Shown one piece after another: positions 1 through 5,668 of a DNA stretch of 6,402 nt. The first letter of the stretch is position 1, and every line of letters begins with the position of its first letter. This DNA comes from Pseudomonadota bacterium (lineage in GTDB: Bacteria; Pseudomonadota; Gammaproteobacteria; Burkholderiales; Burkholderiaceae_B). The notes beneath the pieces were generated by a model. That model saw only the letters and a list, made by a program, of their open reading frames with translations, was not told where the DNA came from and ran no database searches. The position numbers were made by a program, and so were the translations under genes. The stretch spans positions 1-6,402 of the forward strand of contig JAEZBO010000200.1 in the NCBI GenBank assembly GCA_023427085.1, read 5' to 3'.

Positions 1-1088
1 CGCCGATCCCGCCCGCCGCGCCGGTGGCCGAGCAGGCCATCATGATGCCGCGCTCGCCCCGCGACGAACCGCGTGACGGCAACCCGCTGCGCCCGCTAGC
101 CAGTGACGCGGCGCAGGTGCCGGCGGCCCAGGCGCCACGCTATTCGCTGATCCTGCCGACCAGCCTGTGTTCGGGCCAGGTGGCCGAGCAGATCGCCGCG
201 CGCATCAACGCCGCGCAGCCCGGGCACGGCGGCGCGGCGCCGCGCGTCGTGGCGCTGCCGCACACCGAAGGCTGCGGCGTCTCGGGCGGCAACGCCGAAG
301 AGCTGCTGCGCGACACGCTGATCGGCTACGCGGTGCATCCGCTGGTCGATACCTGCGTGTTTCTCGAGCATGGCTGCGAGAAGACCCACAACGATTATTT
401 CCGCTCGGCGCTCGAAAAAAAGGCCATCGATCCGCAAGCCTTCCATTGGGCCAGCATCCAGCTCGAAGGCGGCATCGCGGCGGTGTCCGGCCACGTCGAG
501 TCGATCTTCGATGCGTTGCCGCAGCGTGACGGACCGGCGGTTGCCGGCGCGCCGCACGTCGGGCTGGCCGCCGCCGACGACGTCGACGACGACGACGACG
601 CGGCGCGCGCGCTGGCCGGGCTGGTGGCCACGCTGCTGGCGCAGGGCACCGGCGTGGTGTTGAGCGTGCACGATCCCTTGCTGCGGCGCGCGGCCTTCAC
701 CGCCGCGTTGGGCTTGCCGTCGCGCGCGACGCCGACGCTGCGTTACGCGCAGCGGATCGAGCAGCCTGGCCTGCACGTGATGGACAGCAGTTCGACTGAC
801 TGGCTCGAGATCGCCACCGGCCTGGGCGCCGCGGGTTGTCTCTGTCTGGCCGTGGTGCCCGGGCGGCGGCCGTGGCAGCCGCACCGTTTCCTGCCCACCT
901 TGCAACTGGGCGAGCATCGGCCGGGCCTAGCGCTCGATTACGAGGTGGATGCCTGGCATGACGACGACGGTGCGCGCATCGCCGCGCTGATCGCACGCAC
1001 GCTGGCTGGCGACTACCAGCCTCAGCGGGCGCCGGCGCCCAATGTCGGCTTCCAGATCTCGCGCGGCCGCTACGGCGTCTCGCTGTAG
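1..1088 (+). CDS. UxaA-family (altronate/galactarate dehydratase-like) protein, 5' partial
   Basis: The family (altronate and galactarate dehydratases and relatives) uses metal-dependent dehydration to turn sugar acids into 2-keto-3-deoxy acids in the cytoplasm. The reading frame is open to the left edge (first full codon at 3). A GTG at 24 is in frame but has no Shine-Dalgarno before it, so I read the gene as cut by the window. Numbering from that GTG, the family's second domain begins near residue 42 (LILPTSLCSGQVA). It carries GCGVSGG at 83-89 and EHGCEKTHND at 115-124, the conserved Cys-containing core. The C-terminal domain has PGLHVMDSSSTDW (248-260) and the TGLGAAG turn. Residues 9-38 form a low-complexity linker rich in Pro, Ala and Arg, so an N-terminal SAF-like domain may lie upstream. 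An Asp-rich tract at 185-192 interrupts the inter-domain region. It stops at TAG, 51 bp before the FAH gene, probably in the same operon. The family call is firm; the substrate is unknown. Confidence 0.85.
   Translation, partial: PIPPAAPVAEQAIMMPRSPRDEPRDGNPLRPLASDAAQVPAAQAPRYSLILPTSLCSGQVAEQIAARINAAQPGHGGAAPRVVALPHTEGCGVSGGNAEELLRDTLIGYAVHPLVDTCVFLEHGCEKTHNDYFRSALEKKAIDPQAFHWASIQLEGGIAAVSGHVESIFDALPQRDGPAVAGAPHVGLAAADDVDDDDDAARALAGLVATLLAQGTGVVLSVHDPLLRRAAFTAALGLPSRATPTLRYAQRIEQPGLHVMDSSSTDWLEIATGLGAAGCLCLAVVPGRRPWQPHRFLPTLQLGEHRPGLALDYEVDAWHDDDGARIAALIARTLAGDYQPQRAPAPNVGFQISRGRYGVSL
576..599 (+). repeat. GAC trinucleotide tract inside the UxaA-family gene
   Basis: Two GAC codons, one GTC and five more GAC codons run in the reading frame, encoding DDVDDDDD in the loop between the second and C-terminal domains. 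A unit of three keeps the frame if the copy number changes. The tract is short and may be only a codon-biased acidic loop. Confidence 0.6.
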
Positions 1089-1139
1089 TCCGACAGGCGC
1101 GCTCCGACCCCATCCTGATCCCCTACAAAAAAGGAAACC

Positions 1140-1991
1140 ATGAAATTCGCCAATCTGAATCAACGTGCCGTGGTGATCGTCGACGACAACCGTGCCTATG
1201 ACGTCGCGCAGGAAAGCGAGGGCCGCTACGGCCCCGACGTCGGCGCCGTGCTGGCGCAGTGGGGCGAGTTCGCCGCGTGGGCGGCCGGCCACACGCCGCG
1301 CGCGACCCAGCCCTATACGCAGGCTCAGCTGGGCGCGGTGTCGCCGCAGCCCAGCCAGATCTTTGCGATCGGGCTGAACTACCAGGAACATTCGAACGAG
1401 ACCGGCATCGCGGTCAATCGCGAATTTCCGCCGGTCTTCCCGAAATGGCAGAGCAGCCTGGCCGCGCCCAACGGCGAAGTCCAGGTGCCCGAGGACAGCC
1501 ACGTCGACTGGGAGGTCGAACTGGTGGCGGTGATCGGCAAACGGGCGTCGCGGGTCTCGCAGCAGCAGGCGCTCGAGCACGTCGCCGGCTTCTCGGTCGG
1601 CCAGGATTTCTCCGATCGCAAGGTCCAGTTCATCGGCCAGGCGCCGCAGTTCGGCCTGGCCAAGTCGTTCGCCGGTTTTTCGCCGGTCGGTCCGTTCCTG
1701 GTCACGCCCGACGAGCTCGGCGAACTGGCCGGCAAGCAGATCCGCTGCGAGGTCGACGGCGTGGTCAAGCAGCAGGGCACGCTCGACCAGATGATCTTTT
1801 CGGTGCCCGAGATCATCTCGATCCTGAGCCAGATCGTCACGCTCAATCCGGGCGACCTGATCTTCACCGGCACGCCGTCGGGCGTCGGTTATGCCCGCAA
1901 GCCGCCCGAGGCGCTGCAACCGGGCAGCCGCGTGGTCAGCCGCATCGACGGCATCGGCGAGATCACGCAGACGGTCGCGCTGCGGCGCTGA
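1140..1991 (+). CDS. Fumarylacetoacetate hydrolase (FAH) family protein
   Basis: This is a cytoplasmic, metal-dependent enzyme of the FAH fold, whose members hydrolyse C-C bonds in 2,4-diketo acids or decarboxylate or isomerise related acids. At 283 residues it is the usual length. An N-terminal FAH_N-like segment (1-65) precedes the catalytic domain. Seen in order are IGLNYQEH (77-84), the metal ligands E125 and E127 in DWEVEL, a third ligand D156 in GQDFSD, the AKSF-GFSPVGP stretch with K175 (174-185), and TGTPSGVG (243-250). The 29-residue step from the second Glu to the Asp equals that of human FAHD1 (E73 to D102). The ATG start is supported by AAGGAA at 1131-1136, 3 bases upstream. It follows a UxaA-type dehydratase, so cleavage of a 2,4-diketo-3-deoxy sugar acid, as in non-phosphorylative fucose or rhamnose routes, is a reasonable inference. 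Acylpyruvate hydrolase or oxaloacetate decarboxylase activity is also possible. Confidence 0.93.
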   Translation: MKFANLNQRAVVIVDDNRAYDVAQESEGRYGPDVGAVLAQWGEFAAWAAGHTPRATQPYTQAQLGAVSPQPSQIFAIGLNYQEHSNETGIAVNREFPPVFPKWQSSLAAPNGEVQVPEDSHVDWEVELVAVIGKRASRVSQQQALEHVAGFSVGQDFSDRKVQFIGQAPQFGLAKSFAGFSPVGPFLVTPDELGELAGKQIRCEVDGVVKQQGTLDQMIFSVPEIISILSQIVTLNPGDLIFTGTPSGVGYARKPPEALQPGSRVVSRIDGIGEITQTVALRR

Positions 1992-2045
1992 GTGGCGGGG
2001 CGCGAGACGCGACTTGCGATTCGCGGCGCGGCGTGCCGGCCCGGC

Positions 2046-2059
2046 CGGACCCCGGTCCG
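2046..2059. terminator. Weak hairpin between convergent FAH and DUF72 genes
   Basis: CGGAC and GTCCG pair as a 5-bp stem around a CCCG loop, in the 83-bp gap between two converging stop codons. The position suits a shared transcription end for both strands. No T-run follows on either strand and the surroundings are very GC-rich, so chance pairing is quite possible. Confidence 0.25.
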
Positions 2060-2074
2060 CCGACGGCGCGGGAC

Positions 2075-2989
2075 TTACTCCGGCGCCATCGGCACGCGCA
2101 GCCGCTGCATCAGCGCACGCGCGTCGCGCGGCGCGCAGACCTTGATGTCGTTATCGAAGTAGCAGTAGACGTCGCGTGACGCGGCGCGGGCGGCGCGGCC
2201 GTCCGCGCGCTCCGCATCGCGCGGCTCGCCGCCGCGCGACCAGCTCGTGATGCGGCGTGCCCAGCGGTCCAGCGCCGCCGGCGTATAGCCGCTTTCGTAG
2301 AGTTTTTCGTCGCCGTGCAGGCGCAGATACAGGAAGTCGGCCGTCACGTCTTCCAGATACGGCCACTTGCCGGCAGTATCGGCCACCACCAGCGCCACGC
2401 CATGATGGCGCAGCAGCGCGATCACGGCCGGGTCGGCAAAACTGTGGTGGCGCACCTCGAGCGCATGGCGCAGGCGCTGATGCACGCGCGGCTTGACCAT
2501 CGCGCGGCCGGCCAGCCGCCGTTCGTGCCGGCGCGCCAATGCCGCGGCGGCCTCGGTGTCGGCCGGCAACTGCGACAGGAACGTCGACAAGGTGGCTTCG
2601 TCGTAGGCCAGGCTGGGCGGCAACTGCCACAGCATCGGCCCGAGCTTGTCACCCAGCGCGAACAGCCCCGAGGCCACGAAATTGGCGATCGGCAGCTCGA
2701 CGTCGCGCAGCCTGCGGATATGGGTGATGTAGCGCGGCGCCTTGATGCTGAACGTGAATCCGCCCGGCGTGGCGTCGTGCCAGGCCTGGTAGCGCGCCGG
2801 GGTCTGCAGCGAATAGAACGAACCATTGAGCTCGATGCTGCAGAACTGCCGCGAGGCCCAGGCCAGCTCGTTTTTCTGCGCCAGGTCGGCGGGGTAGAAC
2901 ACCCCGCGCCAGGGCGGATAACGCCAGCCCGAGATGCCGACGCGCAAGGCGGCGGGCGGATCGACGGTGCGCGGATTCGACTTGGCCAT
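2075..2989 (-). CDS. DUF72 (YecE-like) domain-containing protein
   Basis: This is a member of the widespread DUF72 family, which has a TIM-barrel-like fold and no settled biochemical role. The protein has 304 residues, within the normal range, and the domain spans nearly all of it. Family landmarks in order are GISGWRYPPWRG (18-29), IELNGSFYS (52-60), KAPRYITH (83-90), LWQLPPS (120-126), ALEVRHHSF (176-184), YLRLHG (221-226) and YCYFDND (275-281). All are intact, so the gene looks functional. The first 15 residues are a short variable leader. The ATG at 2989 is the only credible start: the frame closes at a TGA 14 codons upstream, with no good alternative between. Its ribosome site is poor (only GAG just before the ATG). 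It stands alone, convergent with the FAH gene and divergent from the Bug gene, so the context does not suggest a function. Confidence 0.92.
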   Translation of the reverse strand: MAKSNPRTVDPPAALRVGISGWRYPPWRGVFYPADLAQKNELAWASRQFCSIELNGSFYSLQTPARYQAWHDATPGGFTFSIKAPRYITHIRRLRDVELPIANFVASGLFALGDKLGPMLWQLPPSLAYDEATLSTFLSQLPADTEAAAALARRHERRLAGRAMVKPRVHQRLRHALEVRHHSFADPAVIALLRHHGVALVVADTAGKWPYLEDVTADFLYLRLHGDEKLYESGYTPAALDRWARRITSWSRGGEPRDAERADGRAARAASRDVYCYFDNDIKVCAPRDARALMQRLRVPMAPE

Positions 2990-3050
2990 CTCGGTCTTAT
3001 AGCGCGGCGCACCGGTCGATGCGCGGCGGCGTCACGGCCGCTTGCCATCG

Positions 3051-3066
3051 GATACCTGGTGGTATC
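3051..3066. promoter_or_regulatory. Dyad GATACC-TGGT-GGTATC, candidate operator
   Basis: Two perfect 6-bp arms flank a 4-bp centre. The core ATAC-N6-GTAT resembles the LysR-type activator motif ATAC-N7-GTAT but is one base shorter. If transcription of the Bug gene starts near 3118, the dyad is centred about 59 bp upstream, where LysR-type regulators usually have their recognition site. A second overlapping dyad, CCTG-N7-CAGG, lies at 3055-3069. No regulator gene is in the window, so the assignment rests on symmetry and position only. Confidence 0.35.
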
Positions 3067-3081
3067 AGGGCAACTACCACA

Positions 3082-3111
3082 TTCAAATTTCGCCCCGAGT
3101 AATCGTATTAT
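3082..3111 (+). promoter_or_regulatory. Candidate sigma-70-type promoter for the Bug gene
   Basis: TTCAAA (3082-3087, 4 of 6 matches to TTGACA) and TATTAT (3106-3111, 5 of 6 matches to TATAAT) are separated by 18 bp. They sit in a markedly AT-rich island: 3071-3140 is 30% G+C by count. A transcript from about 3118 would have a leader of some 66 bases before the Bug start. Other AT-rich registers are possible, so the exact hexamers are uncertain although the location is convincing. Confidence 0.4.
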
Positions 3112-3112
3112 A

Positions 3113-3129
3113 TGTTTATATTACAAACA
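3113..3129. promoter_or_regulatory. Dyad TGTTT-N7-AAACA, candidate operator at the transcription start
   Basis: A perfect 5-bp inverted repeat with a 7-bp AT-rich centre lies directly downstream of the proposed -10 box, over the expected transcription start. A protein bound here would be well placed to repress. The arms are short and A/T-rich, so chance occurrence is not excluded. Confidence 0.25.
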
Positions 3130-3152
3130 CAATATTCAAAGCAGGTAGAGCC

Positions 3153-3158
3153 ATGTAG
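3153..3158 (+). other. Start-stop element ATG-TAG in the Bug leader
   Basis: An ATG is followed immediately by TAG, 25 bases before the Bug start and in a different frame. AGG at 3143-3145 lies 7 bases upstream and could load a ribosome. A minimal open reading frame of this kind could tune translation downstream, or could be accidental. Confidence 0.25.
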
Positions 3159-3170
3159 TCGCATCACTCC

Positions 3171-3176
3171 AAGGGG
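3171..3176 (+). promoter_or_regulatory. Ribosome binding site AAGGGG of the Bug gene
   Basis: The purine run lies 7 bases before the ATG at 3184. It decides that start over the in-frame ATG at 3112, which would add 24 residues in front of an otherwise standard signal peptide and lies within the putative promoter/operator region. Confidence 0.75.
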
Positions 3177-3183
3177 AAAAACC

Positions 3184-4179
3184 ATGAAGCGTCGTAGTGT
3201 GTTGAAGCTGCTGGGCGCGGCTGCCGGGATGGCAGCCTCGGGGCAGGTCTGGAGCCAGGCCGCGCCTTACCCGAACCGCATGATCAAGATCATCGTGTCG
3301 TCCACACCGGGCAGCGCCACCGACCTGGCCGGCCGGCTGGTCGGCGAGCTGTTGACCAACAAATACCGCCAGAGCGTGGTGATCGACAACCGCGCCGGCG
3401 CGGGCGGCGTGATCGGCATGCAGGCGGCCGCGTCGGCGCCGCCGGACGGCTACACGATCACCACCGGCGGGCTGGGGCACAACGTGCTGCCGCCGGCCAC
3501 GCTGACCGGCCTGCCGCTGGACATCCCCAAGGAACTGCTGCCGGTCGCGCAGATCGCCGAGTTCGTCAATGTCGTGGTGGTGCGCGCCAATCACCCGGCC
3601 AACTCGGTGCCCGAGTTGATCGAGCACCTGAAAAAGCAGAACAAGAAGCCGCTGTACGGCAGCAACGGCGTGGGCAGCTCGTCGCAGATGACCACCGAGC
3701 TGTTCGCGATCCAGACCGGCATCGCGCTCGAACACGTGCCGTACAAGGCCGCCAGCGAAGCGCTGGTCGGCACCGCCAACGGCGATCTCGACCTCTGTAT
3801 GATGAACCTGCCGCCCACCTTGCCGATGCTGCAGGCCGGCAAGCTCAAGGCGCTGGCGGTCACCAGCCCCTATCGCGCGCGCCAGCTGCCCGACGTGCCG
3901 ACCATGCAGGAGCAAGGCCTCAAGGACTTCTCGGTCACCAGCTGGCTGGGCATCTATGCGCCGGCCAAGGTGCCGCCGGCCATCATCGAACAACTGTCGC
4001 GCGACATCGTGCAGGGCCTGAGCACGCCCGAATACCAGACCCGCATCATCTCGGCCGGCTTCGAGCCCAAGCTGCGCGATGCGGCGGCGTTCCAGGACTT
4101 CTCGGCGCAAGAGCTGGCGCGCTGGAGCGAAGTCGCCAAGCGCGCCAACATCGTGGTCGCCTACGGCGGCGCGCGCTGA
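3184..4179 (+). CDS. Bug/TctC-family periplasmic solute-binding protein (tripartite tricarboxylate transporter receptor type)
   Basis: This is an extracytoplasmic receptor that captures small carboxylates in the periplasm, normally for a TctAB membrane transporter. It has 331 residues, typical for the family. The N-terminus MKRRSVLKLLG has a twin-arginine-like signature (RRSVLK) followed by a hydrophobic stretch, with likely cleavage after WSQA (residue 26). Family features follow: the first ligand loop SSTPGSATD (39-47), DNRAGAGGVIG (68-78), APPDGYT (85-91), VPYKAA (185-190), LAVTS (224-228) and RARQLPDVPTMQEQG (231-245). The first loop has SSTPGSATD where many members have a PxPPGGxxD-like sequence, which may affect ligand choice. 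No tctA or tctB gene is in the window, as is common for the many orphan Bug proteins of Burkholderiales. It has its own leader and promoter region. The ligand cannot be inferred, though nearby enzymes suggest a sugar acid or other organic acid. Confidence 0.94.
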   Translation: MKRRSVLKLLGAAAGMAASGQVWSQAAPYPNRMIKIIVSSTPGSATDLAGRLVGELLTNKYRQSVVIDNRAGAGGVIGMQAAASAPPDGYTITTGGLGHNVLPPATLTGLPLDIPKELLPVAQIAEFVNVVVVRANHPANSVPELIEHLKKQNKKPLYGSNGVGSSSQMTTELFAIQTGIALEHVPYKAASEALVGTANGDLDLCMMNLPPTLPMLQAGKLKALAVTSPYRARQLPDVPTMQEQGLKDFSVTSWLGIYAPAKVPPAIIEQLSRDIVQGLSTPEYQTRIISAGFEPKLRDAAAFQDFSAQELARWSEVAKRANIVVAYGGAR

Positions 4180-4181
4180 CG

Positions 4182-4231
4182 GCAGGCGTACGGAACGATC
4201 GGGCCGACGCGGCGGCCCGATCAATGCCTGC
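4182..4231. terminator. Hairpin downstream of the Bug gene, candidate terminator
   Basis: The inner stem is perfect: GATCGGGCC (4197-4205) pairs with GGCCCGATC (4214-4222) around an 8-base loop. An outer 6-bp stem, GCAGGC (4182-4187) with GCCTGC (4226-4231), encloses it with an asymmetric internal loop of 9 and 3 bases. It starts 2 bases after the Bug stop codon. No T-run follows, so it would act as an atypical terminator or as a 3'-end stabilising structure. Confidence 0.45.
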
Positions 4232-4234
4232 TGG

Positions 4235-4266
4235 CGCGCGGGGCGGTGCGTCACCGCGCCCGCGCG
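4235..4266. terminator. Strong GC hairpin downstream of the hydroxyacid dehydrogenase gene, candidate terminator
   Basis: CGCGCGGG plus GCGGTG (4235-4248) pairs with CACCGC plus CCCGCGCG (4252-4266) around a CGT triloop. This gives a 14-bp stem with one bulged G at 4258. On the minus strand it begins 8 bases after the dehydrogenase stop codon. There is no T-tract on either side, so classic intrinsic termination is uncertain, but the stem should be very stable. Confidence 0.5.
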
Positions 4267-4274
4267 GTTGACGC

Positions 4275-5255
4275 TCAGGCGGCCGCGCCCTGCCATGCCT
4301 GCGGATTGACCATGGCGCGCGGCTGGCGGCCGGCCAGCGCATCCAGCAGATTGTCGACCGCCAGGTCGATCATGGCGCGGCGGGTTTCGTGCGTGGCGCT
4401 GCCCACGTGCGCCTGCAACACCACGTTCGGCAGTTCGCACAGCGGGCTGCTGGCCGGCAGCGGCTCCTGCTCCATCACGTCCAGCCCGGCGCCGGCGATG
4501 CGTTGGTCGCGCAGCGCGGCGATTAGCGCCGCCTCGTCGACCACCGGGCCGCGCGCGGTATTGATCAGATAGGCCGTCGGCTTCATCATGCCCAGCTCCT
4601 TTTCGCCGACCGAATGGCGCGTCTCGGCGCTCAGCGGGATGTGCACGCTGACGAAGTCCGACTCGCGGAACAAGGTGTCGCGGTCGACGAAGCGCGCCAG
4701 GCCGGCGGCCTGCGGATCCTCGCGGCGGTTGTGATACAGCACCTGCATGTCGAAGGCCTGCGCGGTGCGGGCGACCACCCGGCCGATGCGGCCCATGCCC
4801 AGCAGCCCGAGCGTCTTGCCGCGGATGTCGCGCGTCAGCGGAAAGGCGCCGCGGCTCCAGGCGCCGCTGCGCACGAAGGCGTCGCCGGCGACCAGGTTGC
4901 GCGCCAGGCACAGCATCAGGCCGATCGTGACGTCGGCCACCGCGCCATCCAGCACGCCGGGCGTGTTGCAGACCAGCACGCCGCGTTGGTTGGCGGCGGC
5001 CACGTCGACGTTGTCGAAACCGACCGCGAAGTTCGAGCCGACCTTCAGGTCGGGGAAGGCATCGAACAGGGCGTTATCGATGCGGGTGCGCAGCGTGCAG
5101 ACCATGCCGCGGATGCCGGCGCGCTGCTCGGCGCCGATCGCTTCGGCGGGATTCTGTCCGGCGGGGACGTCGACGATCTCGCATTGCGCCGCGATCTTGT
5201 TGCGCAGATCTTCGGGCAGGGCAACGGAGACGATGACGCGAGGCTTGTTGCTCAT
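4275..5255 (-). CDS. D-2-hydroxyacid dehydrogenase, GhrB (glyoxylate/hydroxypyruvate/2-ketogluconate reductase)-like
   Basis: This is a cytoplasmic oxidoreductase that interconverts 2-keto acids and D-2-hydroxy acids with a nicotinamide cofactor. At 326 residues it is full length. The catalytic domain (1 to about 100 and the C-terminal end) contains SNFAVGFDNVD (74-84). The Rossmann domain has GMGRIG (153-158). The catalytic triad is R235 in NTARG, E264 in MEQEP and H283 in QAHVGSATHE, with steps of 29 and 19 residues as in E. coli GhrB. The end of the second Rossmann strand reads YHNRRED (174-180), with basic residues instead of an Asp, which suggests NADPH. The DFVSVHIPLSAETRH and LDVMEQEPL segments also resemble GhrB. 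AGGAG at 5264-5268 lies 8 bases before the ATG. It is last in the minus-strand cluster, 31 bp after the ferredoxin gene. Glyoxylate, hydroxypyruvate or a ketoaldonate could be the substrate. Confidence 0.92.
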   Translation of the reverse strand: MSNKPRVIVSVALPEDLRNKIAAQCEIVDVPAGQNPAEAIGAEQRAGIRGMVCTLRTRIDNALFDAFPDLKVGSNFAVGFDNVDVAAANQRGVLVCNTPGVLDGAVADVTIGLMLCLARNLVAGDAFVRSGAWSRGAFPLTRDIRGKTLGLLGMGRIGRVVARTAQAFDMQVLYHNRREDPQAAGLARFVDRDTLFRESDFVSVHIPLSAETRHSVGEKELGMMKPTAYLINTARGPVVDEAALIAALRDQRIAGAGLDVMEQEPLPASSPLCELPNVVLQAHVGSATHETRRAMIDLAVDNLLDALAGRQPRAMVNPQAWQGAAA

Positions 5256-5286
5256 GGGTAAGGCTCCTGGGGGGTGGGGGTTCGGT

Positions 5287-5613
5287 TCAGAACGACAGTT
5301 GTTCAGCGGGAATGCGGACCTGGATGCCGTCCAGCGACGGGCTCATGATCAATTGGCACGACAGCCGGCTGCCGGCGTCGCGGCCCGGCACGATCTCGAG
5401 CAGCGCTTCCTCGGTCGGGCCCGGCGGCTCGACGCGGGCGGCCCAGTCGGGATGCACGTGCACATGACAGGTGCCACAGATGGCGCCGCCGCCGCACTCG
5501 GCGACGATGCCGTCCAGGCCGTCGCGCCGCGCGGCCTCCATCAGCGACCAGTCCTCGGGGACGTCCAGCGTCTGCACGCTGCCATCGGGGTGTTCGAACG
5601 TAGCTATCGGCAT
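5287..5613 (-). CDS. [2Fe-2S] ferredoxin, putidaredoxin/adrenodoxin type
   Basis: This is a soluble one-electron carrier that passes electrons from an FAD-dependent reductase to an oxygenase, typically a cytochrome P450. It has 108 residues, close to putidaredoxin. The cluster ligands are C40, C46, C49 and C86 (C-X5-C-X2-C-X36-C), in ECGGGAICGTCHVHV and RLSCQL. Nearly the same positions are used in putidaredoxin (39, 45, 48, 86). The CQLIMSPSLDGIQVRIP segment near the end is also typical. The C-terminal residue is aromatic (F108), recalling the terminal Trp by which putidaredoxin contacts P450cam; whether it plays that role here is a guess. I chose the ATG at 5613 because AAGGAA precedes it by 5 bases and the fold starts there. 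An in-frame ATG 32 codons upstream would add a low-complexity tail. It lies 55 bp after the reductase gene and 31 bp before the dehydrogenase gene, which suggests one transcript. Confidence 0.94.
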   Translation of the reverse strand: MPIATFEHPDGSVQTLDVPEDWSLMEAARRDGLDGIVAECGGGAICGTCHVHVHPDWAARVEPPGPTEEALLEIVPGRDAGSRLSCQLIMSPSLDGIQVRIPAEQLSF

Positions 5614-5618
5614 GGTGA

Positions 5619-5624
5619 TTCCTT
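5619..5624 (-). promoter_or_regulatory. Ribosome binding site AAGGAA of the ferredoxin gene
   Basis: AAGGAA on the minus strand, 5 bases before the ATG at 5613, fixes the short form of the ferredoxin and rules against the longer in-frame start at 5709, which overlaps the end of the reductase gene. Confidence 0.75.
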
Positions 5625-5668
5625 GCTGCGAGAAAATCGATGAGGGCGCCATCGCGGGCGCGACGGCG

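Noticed and set aside
927..1919. A 330-codon minus-strand open frame opposite the FAH gene
   Set aside because: The FAH gene has a complete motif set and a good ribosome site. The antisense translation is low-complexity Arg/Asp/Leu-rich with no family signature.
2998..3003. TATAAG on the minus strand just upstream of the DUF72 gene as a -10 box
   Set aside because: It lies only about 9 bases before the start codon, which would make the message nearly leaderless, and no -35-like hexamer sits at the right distance.
2315..3148. A 277-codon plus-strand open frame opposite the DUF72 gene
   Set aside because: The DUF72 protein is full length with all landmarks. The opposite frame has biased, motif-free composition and runs through the promoter region.
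3112..3183. An upstream ATG extending the Bug protein by 24 residues
   Set aside because: It lies inside the AT-rich promoter/operator area and lacks a ribosome site, while the ATG at 3184 has AAGGGG and begins a normal signal peptide.
3136..4911. A 591-codon open frame on the minus strand antisense to the Bug gene and running into the dehydrogenase gene
   Set aside because: It overlaps two well-supported genes in the wrong strand or frame and its translation is Arg/Gly/Ala-rich without recognisable motifs. It is a typical by-product of high GC.
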